This document shows positions 33,911 through 45,982 of a DNA stretch of 64,000 nucleotides, piece by piece (the first letter of the stretch is position 1; every line of letters starts with the position of its first letter). A program made the translations under genes and the position numbers. Source of the DNA: Apium graveolens (taxonomy: Eukaryota; Streptophyta; Magnoliopsida; Apiales; Apiaceae). Where the stretch lies: positions 60,681,227-60,745,226 of the forward strand of contig NC_133657.1 of assembly GCF_009905375.1 (NCBI RefSeq), given 5' to 3'. Below the pieces are notes generated by a model that was not told the origin of the DNA, ran no database searches, and saw nothing but the letters and a program-made list of their open reading frames with translations.

Positions 33911-35448
33911 GCACAGGGTCTTCGGTAAAAACTGATGAAACCCTTGTATTTGTGATGGTATCATCAAGGTCTACCTCAGCATGTAGCCTCTCACCATCTA
34001 AAGATTGTGTTTGAGTGGTGATTTCATGAATTGTGTCATTTAATGTTGGAAAGGCTTGAGAACTGGATTCAAGCCTCCCATTTTAAGATGAAGAAATTTA
34101 AGAAATGAGATTTGTGATTTCAGAATTAATTTTTGGCAACTCCCCCTGAATGGATGAGGGAGTTTCAATTGATGTGCTCTCACTGTGTGTTCCAACCAAG
34201 TGACTTCTTTCACTCTCTTGAGAGTGCTCAAGAGGGGGTGTAGACTCTTGACAAGATGAATTGGGGAGAATGTTTGTTTTAATAGTGAAAACTTATTGAG
34301 AAGGTGCCACTAAAGTCTGTTTTTGCTCCATTTTTACAACTGCATCTTTTTGAGAAGATGCAAAGGTGACCATTTGAGTGGTAAACCCTTAGCTTCTTTT
34401 GTTTCTGACCAGGGTTGACTCTGTTTGTGTTTGGTCCTCACCACTCTCAGTAACAACAACCAAAGGTGTTTGTTTTCTCTTCTTTTTAATAACTCCATTA
34501 TTTTGATAGGATGAAGCAGTTGTCATCCTAGCTTCTAATGGTTGTGAAAAAACGGTCTCAGCTGTGGAAGGCCCCTGTGTTCTATCCTATTTGTGTACTT
34601 CTACAGGTGCATGAGCCATAGCTGTACTAGAAATTGCACTAGACCTCATATCAGGCATAGGGTAAGGGTACATGAAGTTAGTGATATTTTGGGCTACCTT
34701 TACCTGATTCTTTGTAGTTAGTGAACTAAATAAAACTTTGGACACCTATTCACAAATGCCTATTTGATTTCTATCTTACCATCAATCATATGAATATCAA
34801 TTACTTTATTGTTTAAAGTGGACATTATAAATCTAGGAAAGAAAACTTCTTTACCTCTACTTACCAAAGGCATTGTAAGCCTTGTGCTTAGTTCTTTCAG
34901 GATCAAGCTTCCAACATTGAGTTGTCTGTTGTAAGCCATGGAGTACACCAGCTTCTGCACTACACTGGAGATGTTGTCATAGCCTGTCTTTCTGTATGTG
35001 AATGATCTTATGATAGAGTCAAACACAAAATACCATTCTTCTTGTTTAGCCTGGCCATGTCAATCTTCTCACTGTAGTTGATGAAATCCATAAACTTAAC
35101 CAATTCATGTGTTGTTGGAACCTCCATAATGTTGTCTGTAGGAATCCCCAAAGCTTTGTTGACATCATTTGCATTGAGTTCCACAACTACACCTTAAATT
35201 GTGCAGTTCACCATTAAAGATACAACCTAATCTTCATGGAGAATGGTGTTGATCACAACAGAGTTCTAAAATTCATTCAACACGTCCAAGAAAAGCACGT
35301 TATTAGTAGTTAAAGCCCCTGAGAGATATGAATCAGCAATGAATCTCATAAAACACTTGAAGTTGTCAGGGGCTTGATTTGCATCAACAAATGCCAAGTA
35401 GTTGGTGCCCTCTTTGGGGATAAAAGTTCTAACGTTGTTGGTAGCCAT
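33905..35448 (-). pseudogene. Copia-4 3' ORF
   Basis: The ATG at 35448 opens MATNNVRTFIPKEGTNYLAF; the first ~60 codons (NFKCFMRFIADSYLSGALT) are homologous to the start of the copia-2 3' ORF. Stops and frameshifts follow, with recognisable pieces ELNANDVNKALGIPTDN (about 35180-35130) and HELVKFMDFINYSEKIDMARL (about 35110-35050). The far C-terminal, Ser/Thr-rich part reaches the junction near 33905. Its function is unknown. Confidence 0.65.
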
Positions 35449-35559
35449 TAGAAAGAGTTGAGTTTGAGTGGGCAAGAAATTTGAGAAAGAAAGAGCTTGA
35501 AACAAGTGAGAGCAGTGAAAATTTACAGAAATTTGGTCAATTGAGATCTCAAGAGCATA

Positions 35560-36080
35560 AAGAGGGGTTATGTCGAGATGTCTGAGTATTTATAGGCTAG
35601 AGATGTGACTTGTGGAGAAGTAAGGAATAAATGGTTGATATTTGTTTATGGAGAATCACATGAATTAGAAAACCCATGTCGAGATGTCACTATCCTGACT
35701 CTTATCGAAAACTAGATAATGACTTATCAAGATATAGAATAAATACCCATTTTGTCCTAATTGGACCGAGTTATTCCAATTTATATTAAATAAATCAACA
35801 TAAAATTAGAATTAATTTTATATCAAAAGTATTTTACTAAAATAATTTATTGAATTAAATAATTTTAGTTCTGAGTTATTGATGAGTCTAAAACTTATAA
35901 TTATAGAGAACTCCATATTGAAACTTATATCGAGATCTCTACCATACTTATCGAGAAGTCATACAGAGGGTTATCGAGAAGTCCATCAAGAAGTCATGGA
36001 AAAGTCTTGTCAAGAACTCTGTCAAGAAGTCTCGAAATGACTTGTCGAGAAGTCATTTAGACTTATCGAGAACTCAATAC
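35560..36080 (-). repeat. Array of TCGA-centred repeats upstream of copia-4 3' ORF
   Basis: More than ten variants of (t)atcgagaagtc or cttgtcgagaagtc occur here, the clearest between 35930 and 36070. The word GACTTGTCGAGAAGTC at 36039-36054 is a near-perfect palindrome. The same consensus, GACTTNTCGANAAGTC, occurs in the LTR of this element (42277-42292). Confidence 0.75.
35587..35594 (-). promoter_or_regulatory. Putative internal TATA box before copia-4 3' ORF
   Basis: On the minus strand CCTATAAATACTC lies about 140 bases before the ORF ATG at 35448, followed by a CT-rich leader. Promoter function is inferred from position and sequence only. Confidence 0.45.
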
Positions 36081-36314
36081 TCTACATACTTTTGTTTTTT
36101 CTCAATTACGTCTTATATTAATTTCATATACTGAAAATGTGAATTAACATTTAGAAAGTTTTGCTTAGAATTAGAAAAATTCCAAGTTAAATTTGAATTT
36201 TGAAAAATAAATATACAGAGAATCCTGAAATATTTATAAATCATATTCCAGTTAATTTCTAATTAAATCAAATTAATTTTGATTTATCATAAATTAATCT
36301 GTTGCAACATATTA

Positions 36315-39015
36315 GCTGAGTTCTTGCCTTTTGGATGAAGAATTTAACATATCAATTTCACCTACAAGTCTAGTGAAGGTTGCTTCATCCAAAGGTTTAG
36401 TAAAAATATCAGCTAATTATTTTTCTGTTGGAACAAAAATAAGCTCAATAGTACCATTTGCAAAGTTAAGCATAGCAAAGATCTAATCATTCCTCTTTAA
36501 CCTGAAATGTCTACACTTTTTCCTTTCTTATCTTCATCCAACTTGGTAGCTACAGACATAGGTGTTGATGCAGGTGAGCAGTCTACCATTCCAAATTTCT
36601 TCAGCGGATCTTTGACATACTTTGTTTGACTGATAAAGATTCCATCACTTCTCTGGCTAACTTGAAGGCCAAAGAAGTAACTTAATTCTCCCATCATGCT
36701 CATCTCATATTCACTCTGCTTGAGTTTTGAGAATCTTTGACATAGATTTTCATTTGTAGAACCAAAAATGATATCATCCACTTATATTTGAACTAGGATA
36801 ATCTCATCACCATGCTACTTGTAGGATAGAGTCTTATCAATTGTTCCCCTAATGAATTCATGTTTGAGTAGAAATTCTGACAGTGTGTCATACCATACTC
36901 TAGGTGCTTGCTTCAATCCATAAAGAGCTTTCAATAGTTTATACACAAAATTTGGAAATTCTGAATCTTCAAAGCCAGGTGGCTGTTGCACATAGACTTC
37001 TTCTTCCAATTAACCATTAGTAATGCACTTCTCATATCCATTTGATACACCTTGAAATTTAAATGTGCAGTAAATGCAAAAAAAATAATCTTATTGCTTC
37101 AAGTCTTGCAACTGAAGCAAAAGTTTCATCATAATCAATTCCTTCTTCCTGTGAGTAGCCTTTGGCAACCAGTCTTGCTTTGTTTCTTGTCACAATTTCA
37201 TTTTCATCTATCTTGTTCCTGTATACCCACTTTGTTCCAATGATACTTCTATTCTTTGGTGCATGAACCAATTCCCAAACATTATTTCTTTCAAATTGAT
37301 TTAGCTCTTCTTGTATGACAGTTATCCAGCCATGTTCAAGTATAGCTTCCTCAGTTTTCTTTGGCTTAATTTGAGATAGAAAGCATGCATGCAAGTATTC
37401 ATTTGTAGTAGCACTCCTAGTCCTCACTCCAGTATTTAGATCACCAATTATAGCATCACTTGTGTGACTCATATCCTATTTCTTGGTGTGATATTATTGA
37501 CTAGAATTGTCTCTATTTTCTTCATTACTGGCATGAGTTGCAGAACTATAATCTCTTCCCCCTGAGTTTGTGCCATCAAATCCAGGTGTGTTTCTACTTT
37601 AAGATGAATTTTCATCTTCACAATTCACTGGTTCATTTAATTCTTCCTTCATATTGTTATTTGTATTGATCTGAACTTCATCTTCAGAATCATTGTCAAT
37701 ATTTAGATTTTCAAATTTTAGGGCTTCAACTTCATTTTCATCAAGGCATTCCAAGCCTGGACACTTGTCATCATCAAAGGTCACATCTGTACTTTCCATA
37801 ATTTTCTTTTTCTCTAACACATAAACTCTGCAGGCAGTTCTTTCCAACATATTAAGAGTTGTCTTTGAGCATAAAACATTTGCTTCCAAACACATGCATA
37901 TGTTTTATAGTAGGCTTTCTTTTTGACAAAATTGAGTAAGGTGACTTGTCAAGGTTTTTGTTGATTAGATATCTATTTTGAGTGTAGCATGTAGTGTTGA
38001 CAACTTCTTCCCAAAAACTTGTTTGAAAATTGGCATCTTGCAGCATTGTTCTTGTAGCTTCAACTAGAGTTATATTTTTCCTTTCAACCACACCATTTTG
38101 CTGAGGTGTTCTTGTGGCTGAGAACTCTTGAACAATGCCCTTGTCTTTGCAAAATTCACTTAAAGTTGCATTCCTAAATTATGTGCCATTATCACTTCGC
38201 AATCTTTTAACACAACTTTGATCCTAACCTGCTTCTCAACTTTCTTTATGTGTTCAATGATGATGTGTGGAGTTTCATCCTTTGAATGCATAAATTCCAC
38301 CCAAGTGTATCTTGAGTAGTCATCCACCATCACCAATGCATATTTCTTTCTGGATATAGACAAGACATTAACTGGTCTAAATAGGTCCATGTGAATAAGC
38401 TGCGATGGAGTACTTATTGAATTTGCAGTCTTGCTCTTGTGACTGGACCTTTTTATTTTGTCTTTTTGACAAGCCTCACAAACTTCATCTTGAACAAATT
38501 CCAGAGTTGGCATGTCTCTCACTAATTCTTTTTTCACCGAGGTATTAATTGCTTTGTAATTTAAGTGAGAGAATTTCTTGTGACAAAGCTTGCTTTTCTC
38601 ACTAGATGCCTTGGTGTAGAAGAAACATATTCCATCCTTATTTGCTGAATTCAAGTCTGCAACAAACATGCTTCCTTTAATTGCTCCTTTCAGAGCAACT
38701 TTACCAGTTTTCTTACTAGTAATTGAACAATCTTCTTTGTCAAATATTACTTTGAAACCTTTGTCTGTAAACTGCCTGAACTGAGAAGATATAATTCAAG
38801 ACCAGCAAGTAGTGCTACATCATCAGTGACAACATTTCTAGAAATTAACTTGCCATATCCCATTTTGAATCCTTTGTTGTTATCTCTAAAAGTCACCAAT
38901 GGCTCAGCCATCCCCTCAAAATATGATAGCAGGGCTCTGTCACCTGTTATATGTCTGGAACATCCACTGTTAATGATCCATATAACTTTATTCTTCTTGC
39001 CCTGTACACAATAAA
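36315..39015 (-). pseudogene. pol: Copia-4 pol
   Basis: The protease block at about 38970 reads INSGCSRHITG: the catalytic Asp is replaced by Asn. The integrase zinc segment (HKKFSHLNYKA ... CEACQKDK, about 38590-38460) and HMDLFRPV are present; a frameshift destroys the second acidic motif, and VERKNITLVEATRTM (about 38090) holds the third. RT pieces run 37472-36497: [41 protein letters not shown], and a start-like MDDIIFGSTN that is the remnant of the YVDD box. Nearly all of RNase H is deleted between SVDISG (about 36500) and ANGTIELIFVPTEK (about 36455), which leads to the end LADIFTKPLDEATFTRLV. Confidence 0.85.
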
Positions 39016-39018
39016 ACT

Positions 39019-41077
39019 TAAGTGTGTTTAGCTACCCAAGCAGTGTTGGGCACTTTCTTACTTTTCACAGAAATTGCAGAAGTAGAATTTGAATTGTCAA
39101 AAAGAACAACATTCATAGTTTGATCAGCTTTTTCCTTTTTAATCTCAGATCCAAGATTGACTTCCTTAAGATCTTTTCTCAACTTATGACAACTTGTCAT
39201 AACCTTGATATTGTAAGAAATGCAATCAAACTTATCAGAGAAGGAATAGGGATCTTCGGCCAATGCCTCATTGTACTTGCATGCTCCAAATTTTGGCTCA
39301 CTAACAGCCTTTCTACAAAGGTGAGTTAGGTGATTTGTTGAGCTACGTTTATGATATTTCTTCCTTGGAGCATCTGCAACATAGGCATATTTGTTGCTGT
39401 TGTTTACACATATTTCTATTCTTTTTCTTTTTTCCAGTGTTTTCAGTCTTGATCTCCTTTGTTGGTGTCTTAGTAGCTTGATTCAGTACATGCTTCTTCT
39501 CACATTTAGTGATGTGAGTAGATTATGCATCTTTCCTTTCTTTGTCTTTATCTGCAATTTCTTGCTTGATTTCCAACTCCACTTTATTGAAATTTACTTC
39601 ACAAGCTTTAAAAAAAGGTGCATTTACTCTTTTCAGCATCATGGGAACATCATGGTTCTCAATTTCTTTTCCTTTATCAGCTTCAGTTTTCTTGTGAGAG
39701 TTCAAGGCCTCATAGTCCAAACCAATATCTATGTTAACACATGGTTTGTTTTTCTCATGGTACTGACCAATCAACTGAAATGCATGCTTGAATGATTTGA
39801 GCTTCAAATCTTTTTTCTCAATTTTTTCTCTCAACACTGCTTCTACTTCACCAACACACTTAAGCTTGTTCTTGAGGCTTTTGCCTTCTATAATATAAGC
39901 ATTTCCTTTATTTCTTTCTCAAGGGTGCTTCATACTTTGCTTCTAACTCTAAATAAGCTTTATCTTTCTTCACTTTCTTTGGTTTTCTACACTCAGTGGC
40001 AAAGTGACCTAGTTCATCACAGTTATAGCACCTTATCTATGATATGTCAATAGACCTTGACTTGTAGCCACTTTTTTCAGCTGAATTGAAATGAGTTTTT
40101 CTTTTCTAATTGTTGTTGTTATTGGATTTCTTACCCTTGCTCTTCAAGTTCTTTGGTTTCTTAACCCTTATGTTAGAGAATATCCTTGCAAGGTAATCCA
40201 TTGACTGGTCGATCTCATCCAATTGATCAAGGGTGTATAATTCATCCTCCTCTAGCTCTAATATGACTTGCTTATGTGGTTCCTTATTTTTCTTCTCAAA
40301 AGCTTGAACAACTGATGTTTGAGCTCTAGTTTATCTTCAGACATTTTGTTGTCCTTGCTTACCAAGGCACTTGATCCTTCAACAACATGCCCTTGACCAG
40401 CTCTCAACGACTTCCTCTGTCACATTTTTAGCTCATAGGTCAAGGTACCATACAAGATTTCCAGAGTCATTCTTCTTAAATCTCTTCTTTCTCTAATAGA
40501 AGATTTCTTTTGTTTCAAATGATCAGGAAGGGTGATCAAGAATTTAAGGTGTCATCTTCAGCTTCATAATATTTATCATGAAGCTGCAAATTATTTATCA
40601 GCTTATTGTACCTTTCAAAAACTTCAGTTATACTTTCCTAAGATTTAGCCATAAAACCCTCATACTGTGACCCCAAGATCCTTCTTTGATTAGATCTAAC
40701 CTCTTCTGTTCTCTCATACAGTATTTCTATTTTCTCTCAGATCTGTTTAGCAGACTTACAATTAATAATGTTATTGTACATCACATTATCAAGAGACTCA
40801 ATCAATATGAGTTGTAAACTGTTATCTAGTGAAACCTTTTCTTTTTCAGACTCTGTGTAGGTTGAGGGATCTTTAGGTAAAAAATGTGCAAGTATGACCA
40901 TGTCTCCATATGAAGATTAAGGAACCCTTTCCATAGGAATGAATGTCCAGTTTTGAGAATCTGAATGTACATAGGGTTGGCCATCCTTATGAACAATATC
41001 ATTTTCCTCTTTCATAGTGTGTAGTTGATGTTGTCAAAGACAGGAATCTTGATACTGCTTAATTTCTGAGCATTCAT
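39019..41077 (-). pseudogene. gag: Copia-4 gag
   Basis: The likely start is the minus-strand ATG at 41077 (MNAQKLSSIKIPVFD). Recognisable pieces are VSLDNSLQLILIESLDNVMYN (about 40840-40780), CKSAKQIWEKIEILYERTEEVRSNQRRILGSQYEGFM (about 40760-40650) and a zinc knuckle CYNCDELGHFATEC (about 40028-39985). A long charged region, open at 39837-39523, follows and leads to EALAEDPYSFSDKFDCI (about 39260). Many stops and shifts break it. Confidence 0.75.
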
Positions 41078-41103
41078 TCTTCCAAGATCTTTATCTGTTA
41101 CTT

Positions 41104-41124
41104 TCAGATTTTGCTCTGATAATA
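41104..41124 (-). promoter_or_regulatory. Mutated primer binding site of copia-4
   Basis: On the minus strand, AGTATTATCAGAGC follows the LTR end. It differs from TGGTATCAGAGC at its first positions, probably by decay of the initiator-Met site. Confidence 0.6.
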
Positions 41125-41126
41125 CT

Positions 41127-42621
41127 TGTTAAATATTGAGTGTTGTGAAATGTAACACGGGGGGGAGGTGAATGTGTTTCTTGGATTTTAATCCTCTTTT
41201 GAAAGTGTTTGACTTGGGTTAAACAAAGCAAATATGAATTTGTAAAGATAAATTATCTGACAGTAAACACACAGTTAAATTTATCAAAAACTCACTTAAT
41301 TGTATTAATCAAGGAGGCGTTTAGATGCACCATGGGAATGGGAATCGGGAATAGGAATAGAGGGTATGGGAATGGGGGTTAATGGGAATGGGAATGAAAT
41401 AGAAACCCAAGGGGTATGGTGGGTTTGATTTACCCACCAAGAGGGAATGGAGTTCTCATTTCCCACCACTAAATTGTTAATCTAAACACTATCACTTGGG
41501 TTTAAGGTTCCGATTCCCGTTAACCGGTCACATTAACCATCAACCAAACACCCCCCAAGTTTGTTTTTCTATAAATCTGTGTTCTTAGAAATAAGAACTC
41601 AGCTACAAATCTTGAGAGAGAATACAAGATTTTCAAGATCTGTTTGTTACTCCTAAACTCAGGACCCGTGCATGCTTTATAGACCAACAACACGGGTTTA
41701 CAAAACTTACACTAAAATGTACTAACACAATTTCTAAAGCTATCTTGCTTATTTCCTTTTCTGGTGTTAGCAAATATGTGCAGAATCTTGTAGGTCTGTG
41801 ACCATCCTTTGTCCAGTAAATCTTGGTCCTTGATCTTGTATTCTTCAAGCTGCTTTTGTAATCTTTCCAATTCAGTGAATGAATTGTTTATTAACTGATA
41901 ATCTTGAATCTTGAACTTGTCTGTATTCTGAATTATGAGATAGGTTGTCAATGTCTCCTTTTGTTCTGTAGAGAAGTGACATATCGATAAGTGTAATGAC
42001 TTACCGATATCTTTAGTTCTCGACATATATAAATGACTTGTCGAGGTCTCTAGTTCTCGACATGTATAATAGGTTGTCGACATCTCTAGTTCTCGATATA
42101 GGCTTTTGACTTGTCGACATCTTGAGTTCTCTACATGAGGATTTTTGACTTGTCGATATCTCTAGATCTCTACATGAAGAAATGGCTTGTCGATATCTCA
42201 AGTTCTCTACATATACATTTTGACTTGTCGATATCTGAGATCTCTACATGCAGGTTGACTTGTCGATATCTTATGGGACTTTTCGATAAGTCATTTTGGA
42301 CTTCTCGACATACTTCTCGATATCCCTTGATCCGTGACTTGTCGATATCTGACTTGGAATATATTTCCTAGAATAGTTTTATTCAAATCCAAACTGCTAA
42401 ACTTCTTCTTTTAGTCATAATCAGGAATTGATCTTCTTCTAGAGTTTATTCCTTAGCTTGAAGGATGTTCACATAAAAAATCTCCTAGTCTAATCTACTA
42501 AACAGTTTTACAGACTCAAGGAATACAATTAGAGAATACAAATATAGATTATCATACAACTTAACCTTAGGGCTGTCAAAGTGACTCAGTCTTGTTATGT
42601 ACATGCATGTCTTGCATAACA
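41127..42621 (-). repeat. Copia-4 5' LTR
   Basis: Read on the minus strand it starts TGTTATGCAAGAC at 42621 and ends ...TTTAACA at 41127, about 1.5 kb including a 243-bp MITE. Between about 41985 and 42360 it carries a long series of variable-length units (about 35-48 bp) of the type gacttgtcgatatctctagttctctacatg, read on the + strand. Confidence 0.75.
41313..41555. mobile_element. MITE with GGxGGxGTTT terminal repeats
   Basis: This 243-bp non-coding insertion in the copia-4 LTR starts GGAGGCGTTTAGATG and ends in the complement of GGGGGTGTTTGGTTG (11 of 15 positions shared). The 3-bp word CAA flanks both sides (41310-41312 and 41556-41558). Its interior repeats gggaatggga. A 3-bp duplication and G-rich termini suggest PIF/Harbinger, though that superfamily usually prefers TWA targets. 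Confidence 0.65.
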
Positions 42622-44311
42622 TACCTATATATATATATCATTGTATTATATTTATGATAATATAATATAACGAAATATTATTTATAATTACAAAATAAAT
42701 TTGTGTTAAATCTCATCAAATAATCACCCCTTATTGTACATTTCAATCGATTATGTATTTCTTTCCTTTAAAGATTATATCAAAAACTTTTGTATTTCTT
42801 TTGCATTGGACATTTATTTGTTGTAACTTGCAACTAAATTGACCAATGTGTTATTAAACGTTAATCATTTGTAACTAATACAAATAATTTAATTTTCTAT
42901 GATATAATAATCTTATTAATTATGTGAATTTAAAGAAAGATAGTTTAATTAGAATAAATATTACTTTATTTCCGGAGTTTGCTAATAAAACAAATGTGGT
43001 AAACCTCCAAAATTCGCTAAACCAAACCGAATAAAATCTAACCGAGTGGTATGATTTTGTTGGGTTACGAATTTGGTTTAGTTTGAATTTTTTCAAAACT
43101 GCAAGCATACAGTTTGGTTCTGTTTTTATATCTAGCACGAACCAAACCGGACCGTGATCACCTCTACTCACTGATCGTGGACTAGTATTCGATTAATGAT
43201 TCTTTTCTTTGGAAAAAAGGGAAAAAATTATTTTTTTGTCACTCAATTATTTAGATTTTTACAAGGAGTAATCTAAGTCCAAAAAATAAGATACAATAAA
43301 TGATGTGTATAGTTGACTTGTACATTACATGGTAACTTGTACATGTATAGCTGACTTGTACATTGCATTAAACAAGTTGTCGTGCTATTTCTAACTAGTT
43401 TTTTCTTTTATAAAGAATAACTTATTTGATCATGAATAACCTCAGAATGTATTGTCACGAGAGGGGGTTTCTTTCATTCAAAAAAGCTTATCATCTAACC
43501 AAAAGACACACATGTTGCCTTCAGAAACTTAGAGAATAAGACTTTAATGTCTAAAAACAAAAAACCTTGTTGATAAAATTCTCCCAACCCTGCTCAAGAT
43601 CACCGGATAGCTCACCTAACAATCACAAGAATAATACAATTATTAGTTCAAAACTTTTAAATTCATCATATAATGTAAAAAATTATTTTAAAAAATGGAT
43701 TTTATTAAATATATAAATAATTACTAATTAAATATCTCAAACGAAATGGATCCCCTTTGGTTAGACACAAGATTAATGTAGACTATGTTATAAACTTTAA
43801 TTAAAATATGATTAAAAGACTTTCAACCACCAATTTATAATTAAAATCTTTTAATTAAAACATGATTAAAACCTGATTTTTGTATCTGAATTATTAAAGT
43901 AATTCAAAACTTACAAAATGGTCAGGACTCCTTTTAAAGATATAAATTTTACATGTTTTTAAATCGTTGACTCGTCCAAGTTTTATGAATTTTGTTGTAC
44001 TAAATTAATGCAGTAATTAGTAGATATTTTCAAATATTTTAAATTGTTAATATTTTATTTTTATACTAACAATATAGTCTACTAGTTATTCTATCAAATT
44101 GCCATCAAAAGCAAGATACATTCTTCCCTACATGTTTCAACTATCAATTCAATGTCCAAAGAAAAAGCAAATGGAAGTCTCAGAAAATAAGGATAGTGTT
44201 CAGATTATCTATATACATAATCGTGAAACATGCACCATAGAACAAACACATCACCTTTGTATTTACAGAATCACTCTGTAATATTCAAGAAAACATTTCA
44301 TCTGCATAACC
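42622..44311. other. Spacer between copia-4 and copia-5
   Basis: No supported gene is present. Around 42960-43170 the minus strand repeats cggtttggttcggttt-like words and ends ggtgatcac, resembling the ends of hAT-derived MITEs, but no TIR pair is seen. The remainder is AT-rich with no structure I can name. Confidence 0.6.
44307..44311. repeat. Target site duplication of copia-5, left copy (TAACC)
   Basis: TAACC abuts the outer edge of the left LTR. TGACC abuts the outer edge of the right LTR at 56617-56621. One mismatch in five fits an old duplication. Confidence 0.6.
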
Positions 44312-45380
44312 TGCTAGGAATATTATTATACGCGCAACAATGGGATAGTTATATATAACAAATTAACAATAATATGCAAATTCAACCAAGTAACAAAACA
44401 AACACGAAGGCACAAACAAAATATAATTAGAGACCGAATTGACAAGAAATTAGAGAAAATCACTTAGCTCTATGAAGCTTTATCAGAATTAGAGAATCAG
44501 TTGAGTCGCCAAGCCCTCGAGAAGACTTGACTGTTCTTGAAGAGATTATTGCCCCACTTACGCTGTGATGGGTTGCCGCAATATCACTTCCAGGATAAAA
44601 CAGCTCAAAGCGATCCGTTCACAGATACGAGAAGGCGCAACAACGACCAGCACCTCAATTCACCAAGAAAATCAATGAATATATGTATGTATATGTGGGA
44701 GAGAGCCAGAGAGATGATGTTCTAGGGTTTCTCTCTATTTTCCCCCGATATCTCCCTCTCAGATTTTCACACACTTCAATTTTTTGTCTTCTCTCCGAAA
44801 GTAACGTATGTAATCTAATTTATTATATATTGTATAAGAGTCTAATTATTATTATTAAAATAATAATAATCCTCACTCAAATATTAATATATAAAATACT
44901 TATTTATACAAAACATGTTCATATAGTTTTAGCAATTGGCTTCCAGTTCAGGCCCTAAGCAAAAGCCTCAGGCCCTAAACAAACCAAAATTTTCCAGCAC
45001 CTCAGGACCTAAACCTCTAGCCTTAGGCCCTGAACATTCCAGAAATGTTTTCAGCATACCATCAGGTCCTGAGCTTTCAACCTCAGGTCCTAAACATTCC
45101 AGAAACTTATTTCAGCACATCATCATGCTCTGAACCTCTAGCCTCAGGTCCTGAACATTGCATAAATTTCATAATATGCTTCTCAGCTAAAATCAAAACA
45201 AATCTTATACAAATAAGCATTCTTGCTCTTATTTCTACATGGATTTCACTAAGAAAATGTCTTAGATCCAAATATAAAAGTTTATGTCCTTATAGAAAGG
45301 AACAACCTCCACTTGTTATTATACAAAAATTACATCAAGAAGATATATTACATGTGTCCTCAAATTTTCATTTTCTAACA
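44312..45380 (-). repeat. Copia-5 3' LTR
   Basis: On the minus strand it runs from TGTTAGAAAATG (45380) to ...CCTAGCA (44312). On its inner side lies the tract ataggggat, the polypurine primer. It carries a cluster of palindromic TCAGGNCCTGA-like words (about 44945-45170). Confidence 0.9.
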
Positions 45381-45982
45381 ATCCCCTATAAATCCATAGA
45401 GAAATGCATATCATATTTTATCATGACTTATTTTTCAAAGTCGGTACCCTTCCGAGTTTGAATCCTCCTAAGTCCCCTACTTCGATGGCTACCGGATATC
45501 AATGGAAAGTTTTACCTTAAATCTCTATCTATTTGGTATAACCACACTCCACAGATGACGACAAGTCAAAAGGCTATGATGCAGATCTACGACTTTGAGA
45601 CGTTATGGTCTTGTCTCTATCCTGTTCGTCGAATGCTTCAAGGAATAACCCTTTCCTCTAATTAAGACCACACAATTACATTCGCTTAGCTGGGCATCTC
45701 CAAAGATGTACCGCTAACATCTCGTCTTTCAACTTGACCCCATTCAGAGTTTACAAATTCGGATACAGTATTTGGTCAATCAGAATTTATCAAATCTTGA
45801 TCCAAAACTGTTACAATCAGAGTTTGTTAAAACCACTGCTAACTAGAAGTCCAAATACCTCTTAAGGTTTATAGGGAATAAACTCAGATACATAAGTATC
45901 TAAAAGTATATGGTAGAGGTATTACCAATTCATCCTTACAACTTGTTATTAACATATTGAATACACTTTGAGGAATCTCCTC

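Larger units (their letters stand above)
33881..42621 (-). mobile_element. Copia-4: SIRE-like Ty1/copia, reverse strand, no 3' LTR
   Basis: Read on the minus strand from 42621 it has a 1.5-kb LTR, a mutated initiator-Met primer site, gag with a CCHC knuckle, PR, INT, RT, a remnant of RNase H, a repeat-rich intergenic region and a 3' ORF. Its LTR is unrelated in sequence to that of copia-2, so the two are different SIRE-like families. It is more decayed than copia-2. The 3' LTR is missing at the junction with copia-2. Confidence 0.85.

Noticed and set aside
42920..43171. 83-codon minus-strand frame between copia-4 and copia-5
   Set aside because: It repeats cggtttggttcggttt-type words of MITE-like sequence and resembles no protein family.
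44683..44958. 91-codon frame in the copia-5 LTR, repeated at 55916-56194
   Set aside because: It is duplicated only because it lies in both LTRs. The ending is low-complexity Ile-rich sequence from an ATT microsatellite, and it is antisense to the element.
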